From the NCBI RefSeq assembly GCF_008831285.2, contig NC_045150.1, forward strand, positions 4,974,001 through 5,038,000: DNA of 64,000 nucleotides, written 5' to 3'. This stretch comes from Nymphaea colorata (lineage: Eukaryota > Streptophyta > Magnoliopsida > Nymphaeales > Nymphaeaceae). The notes beneath the pieces were generated by a model that had not been told where the DNA came from, did not search any database, and was given only the letters and a program-made list of their open reading frames with translations. The position numbers and the translations under genes are program-made. The first letter of the stretch is position 1; every line of letters begins with the position of its first letter. This document shows positions 12,101-27,400 of this stretch, piece by piece.

Positions 12101-15100
12101 CCAAAGGAGTAGAGGCCAGTCTACACCCTAGTTTTCATGTCTCCTTCAGTAAATCCAACATATACTTCCTTTGATTTGACACAAGGATCATACCAGATCT
12201 AGCAATTTCAATACCAAGAAAGTATCTTAGTTTGCCAAGGTCCTTAAGATCAATTTCCGCAGCCAGTAAACTCTTTAATCTTGTTATCTCATCTTCATCA
12301 TCACCTAACAATCATATCATCAACATAGACTAACAAAAGAGTAACTTTACTCTCATTCCTCTTTACAAAGAGAGTACGGTCTCTGTTTCCTTGACTGTAG
12401 CAATGTCGTCTCATTACACATCTAAGACGTTCAAACCATGCCCAGGGAGACTGTTTGAGCCCATACAAAGCCTTCTTCAGTTTACAGCATTTTCCCGGTT
12501 TCTCATACCCTGGGGGCATACACATATATACTTCTTCTTCAAGATCTCAGCATTCTTAACATCAAGTTGGTACATTTTCCACTCCTTCAACACTGCTAGA
12601 GAAATAATAACTCTAACCATCTTCATCTTCGCAACAGGAGCAAACAACTCCAAGTAGTCAATCTCATATTTATGACTAAACCCCTTGACAACCAGGTGAG
12701 CTTTGTGCCTCTCAACATTCTCATCTGGTTTGTACTTAATGGTGTAGACCCACTTGGATCCTACCAGATGGGCCGCTTCAGGGATCTCTACCACTTCCCA
12801 TGTCTGATTTCTGCTCAAGGCATCCATCTCTTCTTGCATAGCATGAGTCCAATTAGGATCACTTTGAGCCTCTGAAACATTCCTGAGAATCACAACCAGA
12901 GAAAGAGATGATACAAAACATTTGTAATTTGTGCTCAGTCTAGAATATAACACAAAATTATCAATAGGGTGTTGAGTACATGACCTGACACCCTTTCTCA
13001 AGGCAATAGGAAGCTCCTCATTTTCAGTTTCTGTCTGAATGTCTTCCTCAACAGGTTTCTTCTAAGCACGACTTGGGTCATCCAGGGAAGAATTAGGATT
13101 GGGATTAGGAGTAGAATTTTCACCATCAATCACCTTATCTATACGAACTCTTCGCCTTGAGTACACCTACCCAAATAAGCGATTACATTCCTCTTCTGTC
13201 CCAGTGGAGCACACTTCATTCCTCTCATGTTCAAGCACCTCAACAACCGGTGGACTTTCTTCCCACTTGTACTCCAAGAAATCTGTAAATTGAATTTCTT
13301 GACTCGAAGAATACTCTTCTCCTCACATAGACTTCTCCCTAGAAGAGGATTCTTACCGAAATAAGAGACATGTTCTAAGAATGTGACATCCTTGGTAACG
13401 TAAACACGACCAGTGGTAGGATCAAAACATTTATACCCCTTTTGAGTAAGAGGATAACCAACAAATATTCCCTTGATTGACCTTGGATCAAGTTTTTTAA
13501 CATTAGGGCTGTGATCATGAATGAAGCAAACACACCCAAAGGGGGAAGGTAAAAGGGTTGATGATTCCCTGAAAGCATAGAGTGGGAGTCCGCCCATTTA
13601 ACGCACGACTAGGCATGCGGTTAATCAAGTATGCACTAGTAAGAACTGCATCCCCCCAATAATGTTTGGGAAGATTCCTTTGAAACAAGAGGGCTCTAGT
13701 GACATTAAACAACTGACAATTTTTCCTCTCAGCGACCCCATTTTGAAGAGGGGTATAGCTACAAGATGTCTCATGAACAATCCTCCTTTTCCGAAAGAAA
13801 TCCTCAACAGCTTGACACATACTCACGAGTGTTATCAGACCGGTGGAGGCCGAGGTCGCCCCTATCGCGCAGAGAGAGAGGCGGTCGAAGATTGTATCAT
13901 TACTGCCCGCTCAAACATCTATTCCAGTCGAACTTGGGCTCGTTGGAACCGCAACGAGCGGAGGGTGCCATCTGAGCAGTATGGGAGCCAATGGAGGCAA
14001 GCGCGCGACGGTGAGTAGATAAACAGGGGCACCGGGACTCCGTGGCTGAAAAGAGGGGCGGCCGGAAATCTTGCGATTCCGGCTGGCAGGGTGCACCTCC
14101 GGGATGGACTTGGGCTCGTTAGGATCGCCACTCATCGGAGGTGTCGTCTGAGTTTTTTGGCAACAAATGGTCACCGGAGATGGCGACGACAGAGCGAAGA
14201 ACAGGCTGTCGGGGAAAACGCTCTTTAGACGACGAGCTTCTTCAAACGCTTCAGTCGTGGTCGTTTTCGACCCGAATCGCCTTGGGTTTGCTTCAGGGGA
14301 GTCGTGGGAGGCAGGCGATGTCCGAACCAATGAACACCGGATTTCGCCAGAGCAATCGCCGGAAATGGTTGGAACGCGTTGCCTGTTCTTCTCTGGAAAA
14401 ATGGCAGGTTTTTAATATCGGGCCGAGCCAGGCCGATCCGGGCCGCACCATCAAGCCCGGCCTGGGACCCCGTTTTCCCGGGCCTGGTGCCGGCGGCAGC
14501 CCGGCCCGACGCCCAGGCCTACTTGTGATACCAATCGGTATTACCGTCTAATAAGACTGCAATGCCAATTGCTATCATGCTATGTCCATTAAGCAAAAAA
14601 CATATTTAACAGACTAAAAAGTAAAAACACAGCAGTAACATTACAGTAAGCAATATCCAACACGTTATAGCATATAAATTTAAACGAAAAACAACATAAA
14701 CACTATACAACACACACGATATACACACTTAAAAAAGTAACAAAAACCCCAATTTTAGGATGGAAAAGGGCCCAGTCAACTTTGACCAAATCCAAAAATA
14801 GACAGGTACGGTCATGGGTGCATTGACTATATATAGTATGTTTTATCTTTACTTGTATGAGTGTTGTACCGGTTGGACAAGGGTACTGCACCATTTTAGT
14901 AGTATCCGTGTGATATAAATATAAATGTATCTGTGTGTGTGTGTGTGTGTATATGGAAATCCGTAGATGCCACTATGTCAGGGACATAAGCCAGACGGCC
15001 CAGACCTTTTACATTTTTGTTAAAAAGATATTTTAAAGAAAATAAAAACATGCTAATATGTTTATAAAAACTATAATTTGATATAAAACATGCTTAATTT

Positions 15101-15367
15101 TTAGTTGTTACGAAAAATCAGATTTCTCGATTAACATTTTGATGTTATATGGGTTGTCCAATTTTACGTCTTATCAAAATATGATTAATTTTAAAAAATA
15201 ATGAACTTGATACATGTTTCCCATCAACTTATTTTTGAGATCATAGCTGTAAGGTTAGAACACAAAGAGAACACCTTAATTGATGCATTTTTAAACGAGC
15301 TGGTTTTTATCCCTGACCTAGTGATCTAGGACCTACCAATTACTCTTAGTATATCTATCTATCTATA

Positions 15368-15419
<52 letters not shown>

Positions 15420-18400
15420 AGGAATATTTTGACGTTCCTTTTGCCAACATGACACAAGCTAAAAGAAAGTTATTTTTCTATAGACTTCCTGTTCCACCAA
15501 TAAAAATCATGCTTTTGTCATATTTTTGGAAATCAGTTCATGAGCTTTTAATCTATCAAGTTTTGGTCTAATCATTGACCTTTTATGTCCTTAATCTTCC
15601 ACCCTATATGTCCAAATAATGTGATTCACATTTGTGTCTTTGCTAAATAGACTGTTTGATTACATCTATCAATTGCATTAAACATCAAATCAATTGCATA
15701 TATATGTGTATGTATGTATGTATGTATACATACACACACGCACTCATAAATAACAAAAATCATTAATTTGTTTGTAGTAATTATTAACCAATAAAAGCAG
15801 CACAACTAGTGCATGACATTGCATAAAAAAAAAACCCTATTATTCATGTTTCACAAATATACACACATCTACAGATAATAAAGTGAAGACACAAAGGTAT
15901 GATAACAAAGAATATTCATATTATTAAAGTTTCTAAGATTAAAAAGAAAAGGTATATTCATAAAGGCATGGTTTAAAAGAAGTAAATTTAATCAATAAAA
16001 AAAGCCCAATTAGCACACTAAATTGAATTGAAAAGACCCATTATTCATGTTTCACAAACACAAACATATTTTCACACAATAAAATGAAAAAGCAAACAAG
16101 TACCATAACAAAGAATATTTATATTATAATACTAAAGTTTCAACAACAAAGATTTTAATCATTTCACTACAATACAAATATTTTTGTAAACTCAATTAAA
16201 ATTGCCTTGAATAAAACTATTTTCAGTTTCTTGACAGAATTAGACTTGGTTAGGCTTGACTGAATCCAAATTTGGACTAAAACAGACTATGTGCATTGAC
16301 CACACCCAACATTTCTTTGGTCGTGCCATAGCTATGCCTGCAACCGTGTCAAGCCATGTCAACACAGGTGCAGCACTCAAATGGAATAGCCCATGTGACA
16401 TAGATCACATGTCACATTGAAGCATAAATCTGAAACATGCATTCAAGGACTTCAGACACAGGAAAAATAAAAGCACGCAATAATATCGCTAAAGATATTG
16501 CCAAAAAGGATAATAGTAAATCAGGTTAATGTAATCAACGTACACAACCTTCCATGAACATACAAGATCATCAAACTGATCACACCTAAACGGATTTAAT
16601 GCATGACAGGTTCAGGCATTAAACATCAACAGAATAGCCAGTTGAAAAACTTATGCAGAAACTGCTTTTGCGCTCCTAGGGCATGTCTGGATGGAGGAAG
16701 TCAGAAACAGACCTGTCTTCAGAGTACCCTCCCCATTCAAACCTCTCCACCATAACACAAAGGAAACATACAGATTTTCCAATTTTTCAAAAGGTTGTGC
16801 ATTGGTGCCTATGCTGTTAAGGCCTCACCTAGGCATGAACTAAGTGTCAGTTGGAATTCTGTCGAGGCTCTGTGTTTTTGAAAGAAAAAAAAACCTAATT
16901 TTTGGACGAAAATGGACTTGGTCAACATTGACCAAGTTTGTTTTTTGAACGGCTATGGACCTGGGTACGTTGACCGTACCCAGTACTTGTTGACCCGTAC
17001 TCGTACCGGTAGATTGTAATACAATTTGTTATTCATGTTATATGTACTGTAATATGCGTTATATATATAACTGTTATGTACAGTTTGTTATACATATCAT
17101 ATAGTATTGCATCAACCTATTATGTGTATATAATATATATATATTGTTAGCTTGTTATATGATATGTAGCATTGTGATACCTGTTATATGTATCTGTTAG
17201 TATGGTTACGTACTTACATGTAAGTTGTTTTTTCCCCCCTTGTATTAGATTAAGTTTAATGAGTAATGTTAAACTTCTTCTATTGATTTTGCATGTTCAA
17301 TGAAGTCAACAATTAATTTTTTATTGTTTACGTTGATTATGCTTGTTATATTACTATTCTCCAAATTTCAAATATTACTAATAATTAATCAAAATAACTT
17401 GACATATTAACATAACTTTTTAAAAAAAAATTGGTTGCCTTTTTTGCCTAGGCACTAGCCGTTGCCTGCATCTGAGCACCTTGACAACATAGATTGGTGC
17501 ATTACACAACCTTCTTCACCATGTGCAAACACACTCTGAAGTACAATCTGATCATCACAAAAGCTTCTCATGAAAGACTTCTTAATAGTGTCAGGGGCAA
17601 TTTGAATTAGTTAATACTTCTATAAAGAAGCAAGCCACATGAAGTGGTGCACATGCGTTATAATGCATATACATAGATTATAACATATACATAGACACCG
17701 GAAATATTTCTTTGAAATCCTTGGTTACAAAGGCACATGTATATGGAAGTAAAAAGCAGAATCCTTTTCTCAGAAAGCACAAAATATGGAGACCATTTTG
17801 AATTGGCAAACAAAAAACAACCATTTATATTATATATATTTTTGTTACATTCTTGGATGCTTGCACCAAGACATTGCATGTTCCACAACTAGATTATGCA
17901 AACTACAATACTTTTTTCGTACACCATCAACAAACCTATAAAAATAAAGCAAATAGTGTAGTTAATATTTGCAAAGAAAAGTGAAGCACCACAACCATAA
18001 AATCGAGAATGGAGGAGCTGGGAAGAAGTTGACAGACAAAAATGAACTCAAATTGATGCCAACCTTGGACCAGCAATAGATAACATCCATCAGGTATGGA
18101 GTTGTAGTGGATTCAACATATTCATCCACATTGATCTCCAGTTTGCACTCACGTTGAATCTGCCATGAATAAATGACATTAATAACTGAACTTTACAGTA
18201 GCTTGAGACACGCCAAGAGAAATTCATTAAGAACCAAACTAACCTCTGCAATTCTTCTTGCACTCTCTTGAAGTTGCTGCAATGGTTTTGAAAGTTCATT
18301 CCGCAAATGTATTTGCTCATTTGATTTTTCCACTGGAATGAAACAACTCGCAAGAGCCACAACTTGATGATGGTCAAGATCACTGAATGTACCTACAAAC

Positions 18401-21400
18401 ACAATGATCTTCCTATGAAATACATGGCAAAACAAATCATGTTTACCAAACAGATAAATTGATAAGAAGATCTTACCATTGAACATCAATTCAGTTACTA
18501 AGAGTTCATCACCAGTGTCTATTAAGCACGCAGCTCGACCCTTCAATTGGACAACACCATCAGCATCAATATGACCAAGCCTTCTTAGCACCCGAGAACG
18601 ATTCTTCAACTCATCTCTAAATTTTTGAAGCTGGAAATGAGATTGACTAATCAGGGTCCAGAATTCCAGGAAGCACATTATTCTTCTCAGATGCATTTTC
18701 CTCCTTTCTGTTTCAATTCTTCTCAAACAGAGAATTGTGCAGCAAGAAAATAAACTGTGCCGCAAACGCCATAGATAACCTTGATCTAAATAATTAATAT
18801 GATATCAAAACCTGTGATTCCCGCATCTTTGATTTGAGTTGCTGGATCTCATGAAAAATTTCTGCCTTTCTTTGAAAGGATTTGAACTGCTCCTCATTGT
18901 GAAGTGACTGCACAAAACATAAAAAACTATAACCAAGGAAAACCATGACACAGAAGATAGCAAAAAGTGAAAGCAAGAAACATTGAACAACACAAAAGCC
19001 AAATTAAAGTTGCAAAGTACGGCAATGTTACCTTATGCAAAGGGTGAGCGAACAACTGCTTCTCCAGTTCCTCACTTTTAGTTACCAAGTTGACAAACTC
19101 TGGATCTTCAATGCCCATATCCTGATTTAGTCGGTCAAAAGGTCACAAGAAACTTACGAGAGAATCAATAAGTTGTAAAGAACATATAGAGGATAATGCA
19201 TTAGTGACAGCATAAAGCTGCACAACAATATAGACTACAAAATAAGACCTCGTGTAGGCACCCTAAAGGCTTAACTAGTTTGCACTACAAAAGGAGCACA
19301 CCTTTTTTTTCATGTTGTTAATCCTTCATTGCTTAGTTTGTTGATTTGTTCTACTTTCTGTTCATTTCGTTTCTTCACTTAGATTTTTATTTCAAGTTTT
19401 CAACAATATCTGGCTCTCAGATGAGCTTGAATCTTAAATTTGAAAAAATTTTATTCATCTGGATCTTTCTTTTCATGTTTTAGTGTTCTTATATTATTGT
19501 GATTCTAATATCACACTTTCTGTTTGAATTAGACCCATGTCGCAGATATCACGAGATCTTCAAAAATCTCACGGTATGTATGAGAAAAAAAAGTAAAACG
19601 AAAAGTATCGGAAAAATCTCAGCAAAGAATGAATGTCTAGCTATTTTCTTGTTTTTTTATATTTTTTCATTTTTTATTAGTTTCTCATTTATTCTATTTT
19701 TTCTAATTATTACGATTTTTATTTTTTTAAATTTCCCAAGATTTTCCCCGAAATTTTTCTGAGAGAAACAATTTCACCAAAAAGATACCCGAGAAAAACC
19801 TTAATGACATTTTTCCGAAAATAACATTTGTGAAAATGAATTATTATAGGTCAATACCAACAGCTACTTCTAATGCATCAAATGAAGACCCACAGTAGGC
19901 CTATGTAGAGAAAGGAAAAGCTCCAAGAGATGGTGATGCTCCAAAAAGTGGTGAAATGTTGTGTCTGTTTGTTCATTTTATGGACTAAAACTAATGGATC
20001 ATTTACAAGAGTGAAAGAAATGCCAAAAATCAAAGGACTAAAGGTATTCAAGTATATAAAAAGATAAATGAGTGATAGTATTCAAGAGTTGAAGAAGGAA
20101 CAAGAATCTTTTGAGAAAAGGAAAAGAATGCTGCCATCCAGCTTTTTACTAAAATTAATGTTTCATGGAAACTTAAAATAAGCACAGGGGTAGAGCCAGG
20201 GGGGTTGGTGGTAGCCATCCCCTCCCACCCCCCCCCCCTTCCCAAAAATAAAAACAAACACCCTGTTCATGTTTTGAAAAATCAAATTTTACTTATTGAA
20301 ACTTTCAGAAGTTCTGGTTTGGCCCCTGTCAAACTTTTAAAAACTTATGTTTAGCTGATGTAGGCTCAAGGTGCTACATCTTCATCCTATGAGAGGTTAC
20401 ATATTCACATATTAATTAAAAGAAATAAACTTAATCAAATGCACAAGATTTGGTTTACCAGCATAACCGTGAAGTGATTTCACAAAACAAATGTATATGT
20501 TATATCCAAACCTTTACCGCTGTACACAAATCAGCATCCAAAGCCATGTGAGTTAGATGCACAATTAACCACCTTACTATTTAAGTAATATACCAAAATG
20601 TGGTTTCTGAGAATTAACAATCACTGTGAAAAAGAACTTTAACGCTGCCATGATAGGAGTTTGGAAGCAAACGTCATTTTAAAACCAAGAAATTGCATTT
20701 ATTGATCTATGAAGACATACACCAGGACAGCACCAGCACCAATATGAGCATAATATGTATCTTAAATTCCTCTAACTTAATGAAGAAAATTTTAAACGTA
20801 AACCTGAAAACAGTAACAATAAATTTGATGTTGTAAAAGTCATATCATAATGCATATCAGTCAGGCTGACCTCTACACATACTGTATATTATTTTAAAAT
20901 TCATAAAAGTCAGAAAAATAAGGAAAACTAGAGAAAAGTCAGAAAAAAAAGGAAAAATCAAGAAAAATGGGTTCTATATAAAAAAACTCATCACACACAT
21001 AATGAACATTCATGATTCATCATTCATAAGTCATAGTATAATAAGAACATGTTAATAAGATAAAGTTTAAAATTTGTTGCATCACATCAAAACATATAAC
21101 TAATAATTGTTTACTATCAAATGAACACTGCAATTATGTTTATGATTAAGCAACATCATGATCACAATCAATCAATACGATAATCATCTTCTTCTTCATC
21201 TTCACTCCCATTTGTTTCAATGCTTGTTTCAGTGCTTTATTGTCCCTCTAAAATGACAAAAACTTACCCTCCCACAGCTCTTAAGAACATTCAAAATGAA
21301 AGAGGAGAGAAGCGTTTAAAAGAAAGCTCAATAGAAAGGGGCATCAGGCCTTCTTTTGAAAAACCAAACCATATCGTAAGATACAACCTGTATCGGCTGT

Positions 21401-24400
21401 ATTGTACAACACGGGGTATATGTCTGATACAAGCACAATACACAAAGATACAAGCACAATACACAAGCATCTTGTATATTGATGGTGTATCATATAGGTT
21501 TTTCCAACCTATATGATATGCATCGTAGGACACAGCTCAGTATCACCTTATCGTATGATATGGATTACACTAATGATAATATTACTTTATCATCAAATTA
21601 TTTGTTTTGAGGAAATTCATGTTTGTCAGATAATATGGAGGAAATGGTTCAAAAAAATAAAAGAATAATGTATGAGGAGAATTAGGGTTCATCTAAGAGT
21701 TGTGCATTGAGATGAACATGTGACTTCTGTTTATCGATAGAAAACAGTCTAGCATTTGTCCACTTTGAGATCTTTCTTTTGGATGGAGTTTCAAAATCAC
21801 AAGCTTTGAAATTTGTACTACTTTGACCACCCTTCATAGCTTCATTTGCTCTGTCCAGAAATATTTACCTTCTTCCAGAATTAGACCTAGACAATGCAAG
21901 ATAGGTCTACTTCACAACAAACAGGTCCATAGGGACAAATAACCATGAGAAATCTGAAATGCATGAAAATAAGCATATTCTTTCCTTTACGTAGAACAAT
22001 AAAAAATGTGATCAACATAGTTTTTCCTTCTGACAACATCGGCTTTATATATTTAAAGGACTCTAAAGTGAAATAGTTTTATTTTTTCTTGCAAATAAAT
22101 ATCATGGTTATTCATCTTCAATAAAATTTTGAATTTACATCTTCATTCTTAATTTCTTTTCATAAGGATACTTTCTAAAGTATTCCAACTGATACTTCGC
22201 CAATCATACAAACCAAACAATTCTTTGTATCTAGTAAGCCATAACAACATTAAACCATGTAATTATTCATTTTTCTGCCAATGATGCAAGAACCCAACCA
22301 TTTGGGAGCATCATCTTTTTCTATCACAAGAATGGTCCAAGGTCACTGGGCATCGTGCCACCTCAATGGTTAAATAGCAGCTGAGTAGCACAAGAAACAG
22401 GACAGAATTTACAGAATTGCATGTGTTCTGTGTGTGTTTCAGGTGCGGGGTGAGGAGAGACTCCGTCTGTGTGCTGGTGTATGTGTATGTAAGCATGCTA
22501 GATTTGGGTACTGTCACCAGCATGAGCATCAGAACAACATTCCTGTAATACCACCTCCCTAGCGTGAGAATTCAAATTGAAAGATGAGATGGATTCTGCC
22601 TGGTGACATATGATCATGCAAAACTCGTTTTGACATTCTAGAAATTCTTTATCCTCTAGCTCAAGGCATTCAGAACAGAAAAATTAAGGCCATCTTAACC
22701 AACAGAACTGACCTTGATGGGGTCAAGTTTTGGGAGCCCATTGGGGAAACGTTTACCCAACTCTTGTACTGCCAAAAGAACACTTTGCCTTGCTTCAATA
22801 GGTCGTAGATCAGATGGAATAGACAACCTGATAGAGCTAAGCGCACACACAAGAGATAACTGAACAGGTACCTACAAAATAAACTTCAATCATAAATATT
22901 CCATTAAACTATCCATAGGTAAGAAAGCCCTGAAAAAATGAAATCTACATGGAACTGCTTAGCTGGTGAGAAAACACAAACTAACCCTGCTTAAAAATTG
23001 ATGCTTCTGAGGAGCTTCAACTCACCACGTGCATTTCACCCTTTTCTCCAGAACGAGGTGGACATGGCTTAGGGCGAGAGCCATTTGTTAGGCCAGAAGA
23101 ACAGTGCAGCAAGGTGTCCACTATATATGAGCCAGTCCTAGCAGCAGCCAATGAAGAAGGCAATGAGCTTGATGCAGAAGTGGGCTTCTTCACCACATTG
23201 ACAACCACGCCCCATCCCCACTCTGTTACACCATCTCGAACCTTAACCTGCAACATCAGGCATACAATTTCAAGTTTCGACACCAAATGAGACACGGGTA
23301 TGAATTAACGTTATCTTCATAATCTATAAAGATATTAGAAACCAATTCACAAGCAGAAAAATTCAAGTTCCAAACGTATGTGGCCTTAAAACTTTCTAAG
23401 TAAGAAGAATTTGTCAAATACATAATAGCAAGCGGCAGAAATGATATTATTATGTACATTACCTTTTATGCAAAGTTGCAAACGAAGTGCACAAAAATAC
23501 ACATTTGAAGTTAAAATCAACATATTTATACTAGATTGGCTACAATATTTTTCAGATCCTAAGGTGCTCTCATCATATGTACGTTTAAGTTTTAACACTC
23601 CTTTTTAAAATGTATATGTGATCAACTCATCAATTATGAATATTTTGTTTAGATCATTGTCATTAATCTGTTTAATCTTGCTGAAAGCCTGGAAATTTAA
23701 AAGCAAAAACACTTCTAGCAAAGAAAACTGCAGGTCTAATAGCAGAACCGCATATTGTTGTTTAGCTCATTGTAATTAATCTGTTTAATCTTGTTGAAAA
23801 ACTGGAAATTTAAAAGCAAAAACACTTCTAGCAAAGAAGCAGCTCTAAGAGCAGAACCACATATCGTTGTGATGACTTGTCCTTCCCGAAGAGGCTCCTT
23901 AACCATGAGAATATTCTAAGGCAATTAACTGCAGGTGACTTTTTTGAAATCCATAGAATCTTAAACGAACTACTAGAACAAATTAAGAATAAATAGGAAC
24001 TTTTATATGTGATACACAAGGCTGGGTAAGAAAACTAATAATAAGTACATTCACATAAGCATACCCTATGGAAACCTTAGATACCCAATCCTGTAAACAT
24101 ATAACACTTACCAGCCTACCGGGGACAAGAAAACATAAAACCCTCTCAGGTCGTGTTATTTCTGACATCATTCTCTTCTCAAGTTGCGCAACATCAAGCC
24201 TTAACTTATGATATTCAGCAAGTTCAACCTATAAAAAGCAACCAAAAATTAAACATGGAGGAGACACAAGGAAGCAGAAAGACAGCACCTTATTTTTTTT
24301 CTAATACCTCACTGGATGCATCAAGTGCCGCAGCTTCAGATTCCAGCTTAGCAACCCTTTGTCCAACATCTGGCAAGGCCTGGGGCAGAACATAAGTATA

Positions 24401-27400
24401 TTATATATAAATGAATGACAATTCCAGTTGGTGAGACATGCAATCCCCAAAAATTAAAATAAGATAGCAGTCACCTTTTCGTACTGAAACTGATGAAAAG
24501 AATTCTTTATTACATGCTCAGCAGTGAATTGCCCCTCAGTACGACTCATTAGGTTGAGAATCGTGTAATAACTCAGCCTAAAAGTACTCACAAGAGGTGC
24601 AGGCTTTCCAAGAACCATGTCCTTGAGAGTGTTCATTTCCATCTGTAACATAAAACATAAATAATGTCAATTACAAGAAGGAACAGTTATAATGTTTTGT
24701 GTCAAATCTCTCACAGCCTATACGCAGCCATTGTCTGGTGCCATGACAAAAAAACAGAACAGCAGCTCCAGAATGTTACATTTTTGCTCGTAATCTAATA
24801 TCCAATGACCAGAATCAAGAGCCTTGTATAGTACAAATGAAGATTGAAAATAATACCATAGCGATAAAGTATAAAGGTCTAATACACATCAAACTGAGTT
24901 TGAAACATTTGAAGTGTTTTAAGGCTCCAAATAATTTGAAATACAACATCTCATCTCGAGCAATAAAAAGGAAAAGTAAAGCTACCAAATTGTCCCCAGA
25001 CCCTCAAAAATTCATTTACATGTTTTATGCTACAATAGATCCAACTGCATCTAAACAAGCCTAGCACCAGAAGTTAAGATCTGATTGGAAAAAATATTCC
25101 AGCCTCCTGAGTCAAAACAACTCAAACTTGTTGATCTCAGACAAGTCACACACCCACTACACCACGACTACTATGTCCTCACTAGTTATATATATTAAAA
25201 AAAAAATCAACTTAAAATCACCTGTTCATCTATAATTATAATGCAAATGCCACGTTCATCTTTGCCCCGACGTCCAGCTCTACCGCTCATCTACAAGTAT
25301 GAATTTGTAGTTCAGACTTCAGAGTCCATCAAAATCATAAAAACAATGAAGAGCAATGAAAAATGAAGTATCATTGGATGTAATAAAATCCACCTGTATA
25401 TATTCACCAGAAGAGATGCAACGATTACTGTCACCATCCCATTTCTTGACAGATGTGAAAACAACTGTCTTTGCTGGCATATTTAAGCCCATAGCAAACT
25501 ACATAACATGGGGGAAAACAAATCAGCTTGCATGAAGAAAAGCATATGCTCTTTTACAGTTCAAAGTACTTCTTACGTCCATACAAATGGATTTCTAGCC
25601 ATTTAGGTCAAACATTAAAAAATTAGAAAGAAAAACAAATATTGATATAATAAATATCTAGGCAAATGGAAAATCAGCACGAAAAGAAATGACAAATCAT
25701 CATCTTACAGTTTCAGTAGCAAAAAGGGCCTTCACCAGGCCTTCTTGGAAAAGAAGCTCAACTAACTCTTTAATGACTGGGAGAAGGCCAGAATGATGGA
25801 CAGCAATGCCACGTTGGAGAAGTGGCAGCATTAACTTAATTGCAGGCAAATCTCTATCTTCTTCACTCAAGCAAAGTATTGCATTGTTGAAAACATGTTC
25901 AACATCATCTTTTTCTTCTTTGGTATTGAAATCAAGCTTAGCCATGGACATAGCATGTTGTTCACATTCTCTTCTGCTGAAACTAAAAATTATCACTGGT
26001 TGAAATTTGTGCTCCATAATCATCTGATGATACAAAACATAGAAATACCCAATAAGAATATGTTATCTTCTTCCATGAATATGAAAGGAAAAAAACCAAC
26101 AAACAAGAGGCTCAAAGGAATTTGAAAAAATATAGTCATACACCTAAAAATGACATCATCAAATAACAGTTCCAGATATGAATCCATTTTGCAAAATAAC
26201 TTAAGCAACCATATTGAATCGGGGTGAGCCAATCTATTTTGATTTTAAATAAAAACCAATAACAAAACAAGTAATAAACTCAAAAAACATTGAAATAAAA
26301 AAATATGGAATTTTTCTGTTCAGAATAAAAAAATTGAAAACTTTGTCAACCAGCAAAACAAGATCAAATAAAAGTCCCAGCAAAAAACTTCTTTCTAGTT
26401 TTTAATGGCATCACATCAACTCAGGGACAAGCTACAGCAACCATGTCAAATATAGAATTAAATATTGCAGAAGCTAATGATCTCTTTTTCATACACGAAA
26501 AAAATCCTTAAATTATTTCAATATATCCTCAAAATTCTGGCAAAAGGCATAGCGGACCTTCCTAGTACCATTAGCTGCTTTAATTTTATTTCCATAACTT
26601 TCCGCTTGTTTAATTATTTGAGTGTCAAAATGAATGCATAACTTCCTACCATCCATTTCCTACCTTGGATCCAAGATACTAGAGACACATTCCTGATTTG
26701 GCACACCACTTTCAATATGAAATAATTGACCTGTTGGCCCAACAATCCACAGGTGAGGACAAGACTGGTAAGGCTCATAAAATAGCCTCAAAGAGAGTTA
26801 ATTAGTCTCCTTGCCTCCATTCTACCTGTTTACATCACATACAAAGCTACCACCTTTTATTTTTTAAATCAAGAAACAGAATAACTGAACATACAAAACC
26901 AACCAAATCCACCACCTTGGAACTCATATTCTCACTTAGACAAGACCAGTCACAAGCCATAACTAATTACCAGGCTCATAACCTCCTTCAAGTAAAAGAA
27001 CCTGAAATCTAACTTCGTTCACAACTATAGACATATTGTCGTGCAACAAAGCCCCATAGAAGGCACAAAGGAAGCTGTTTTCATCGTAAACTCAACCACC
27101 TCAGATTTTCTCATTCACTAACAACAAGTAAATTGAACAGTGGGCAGACAAGCACGAGAAGAGAACATCTGATTTGCTGCGACAGGTCTCAGCATTCCGC
27201 AGTAAATTATTTGCATCCAAGGGGTACCAAACCAGTCGCTTCCGGTGACCTTGACAACGGAAGCTTCACTCATTCATAAAGGGCCAGTGAATTGAAAAGT
27301 TAATCCACCAACTCAGGATGGGTATTGCTCATTCGCAAACAGCAGGTGAATTGAACAGTGGGAACACAAGCCCCTATGGGCCATGAAGGCCACTGCTTTG

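Noticed and set aside
13911-14330. 139-codon minus-strand frame and overlapping plus-strand frames in the GC-rich island
   Set aside because: No recognised domain; both strands are open because of composition. Kept only as an unclassified repeat.
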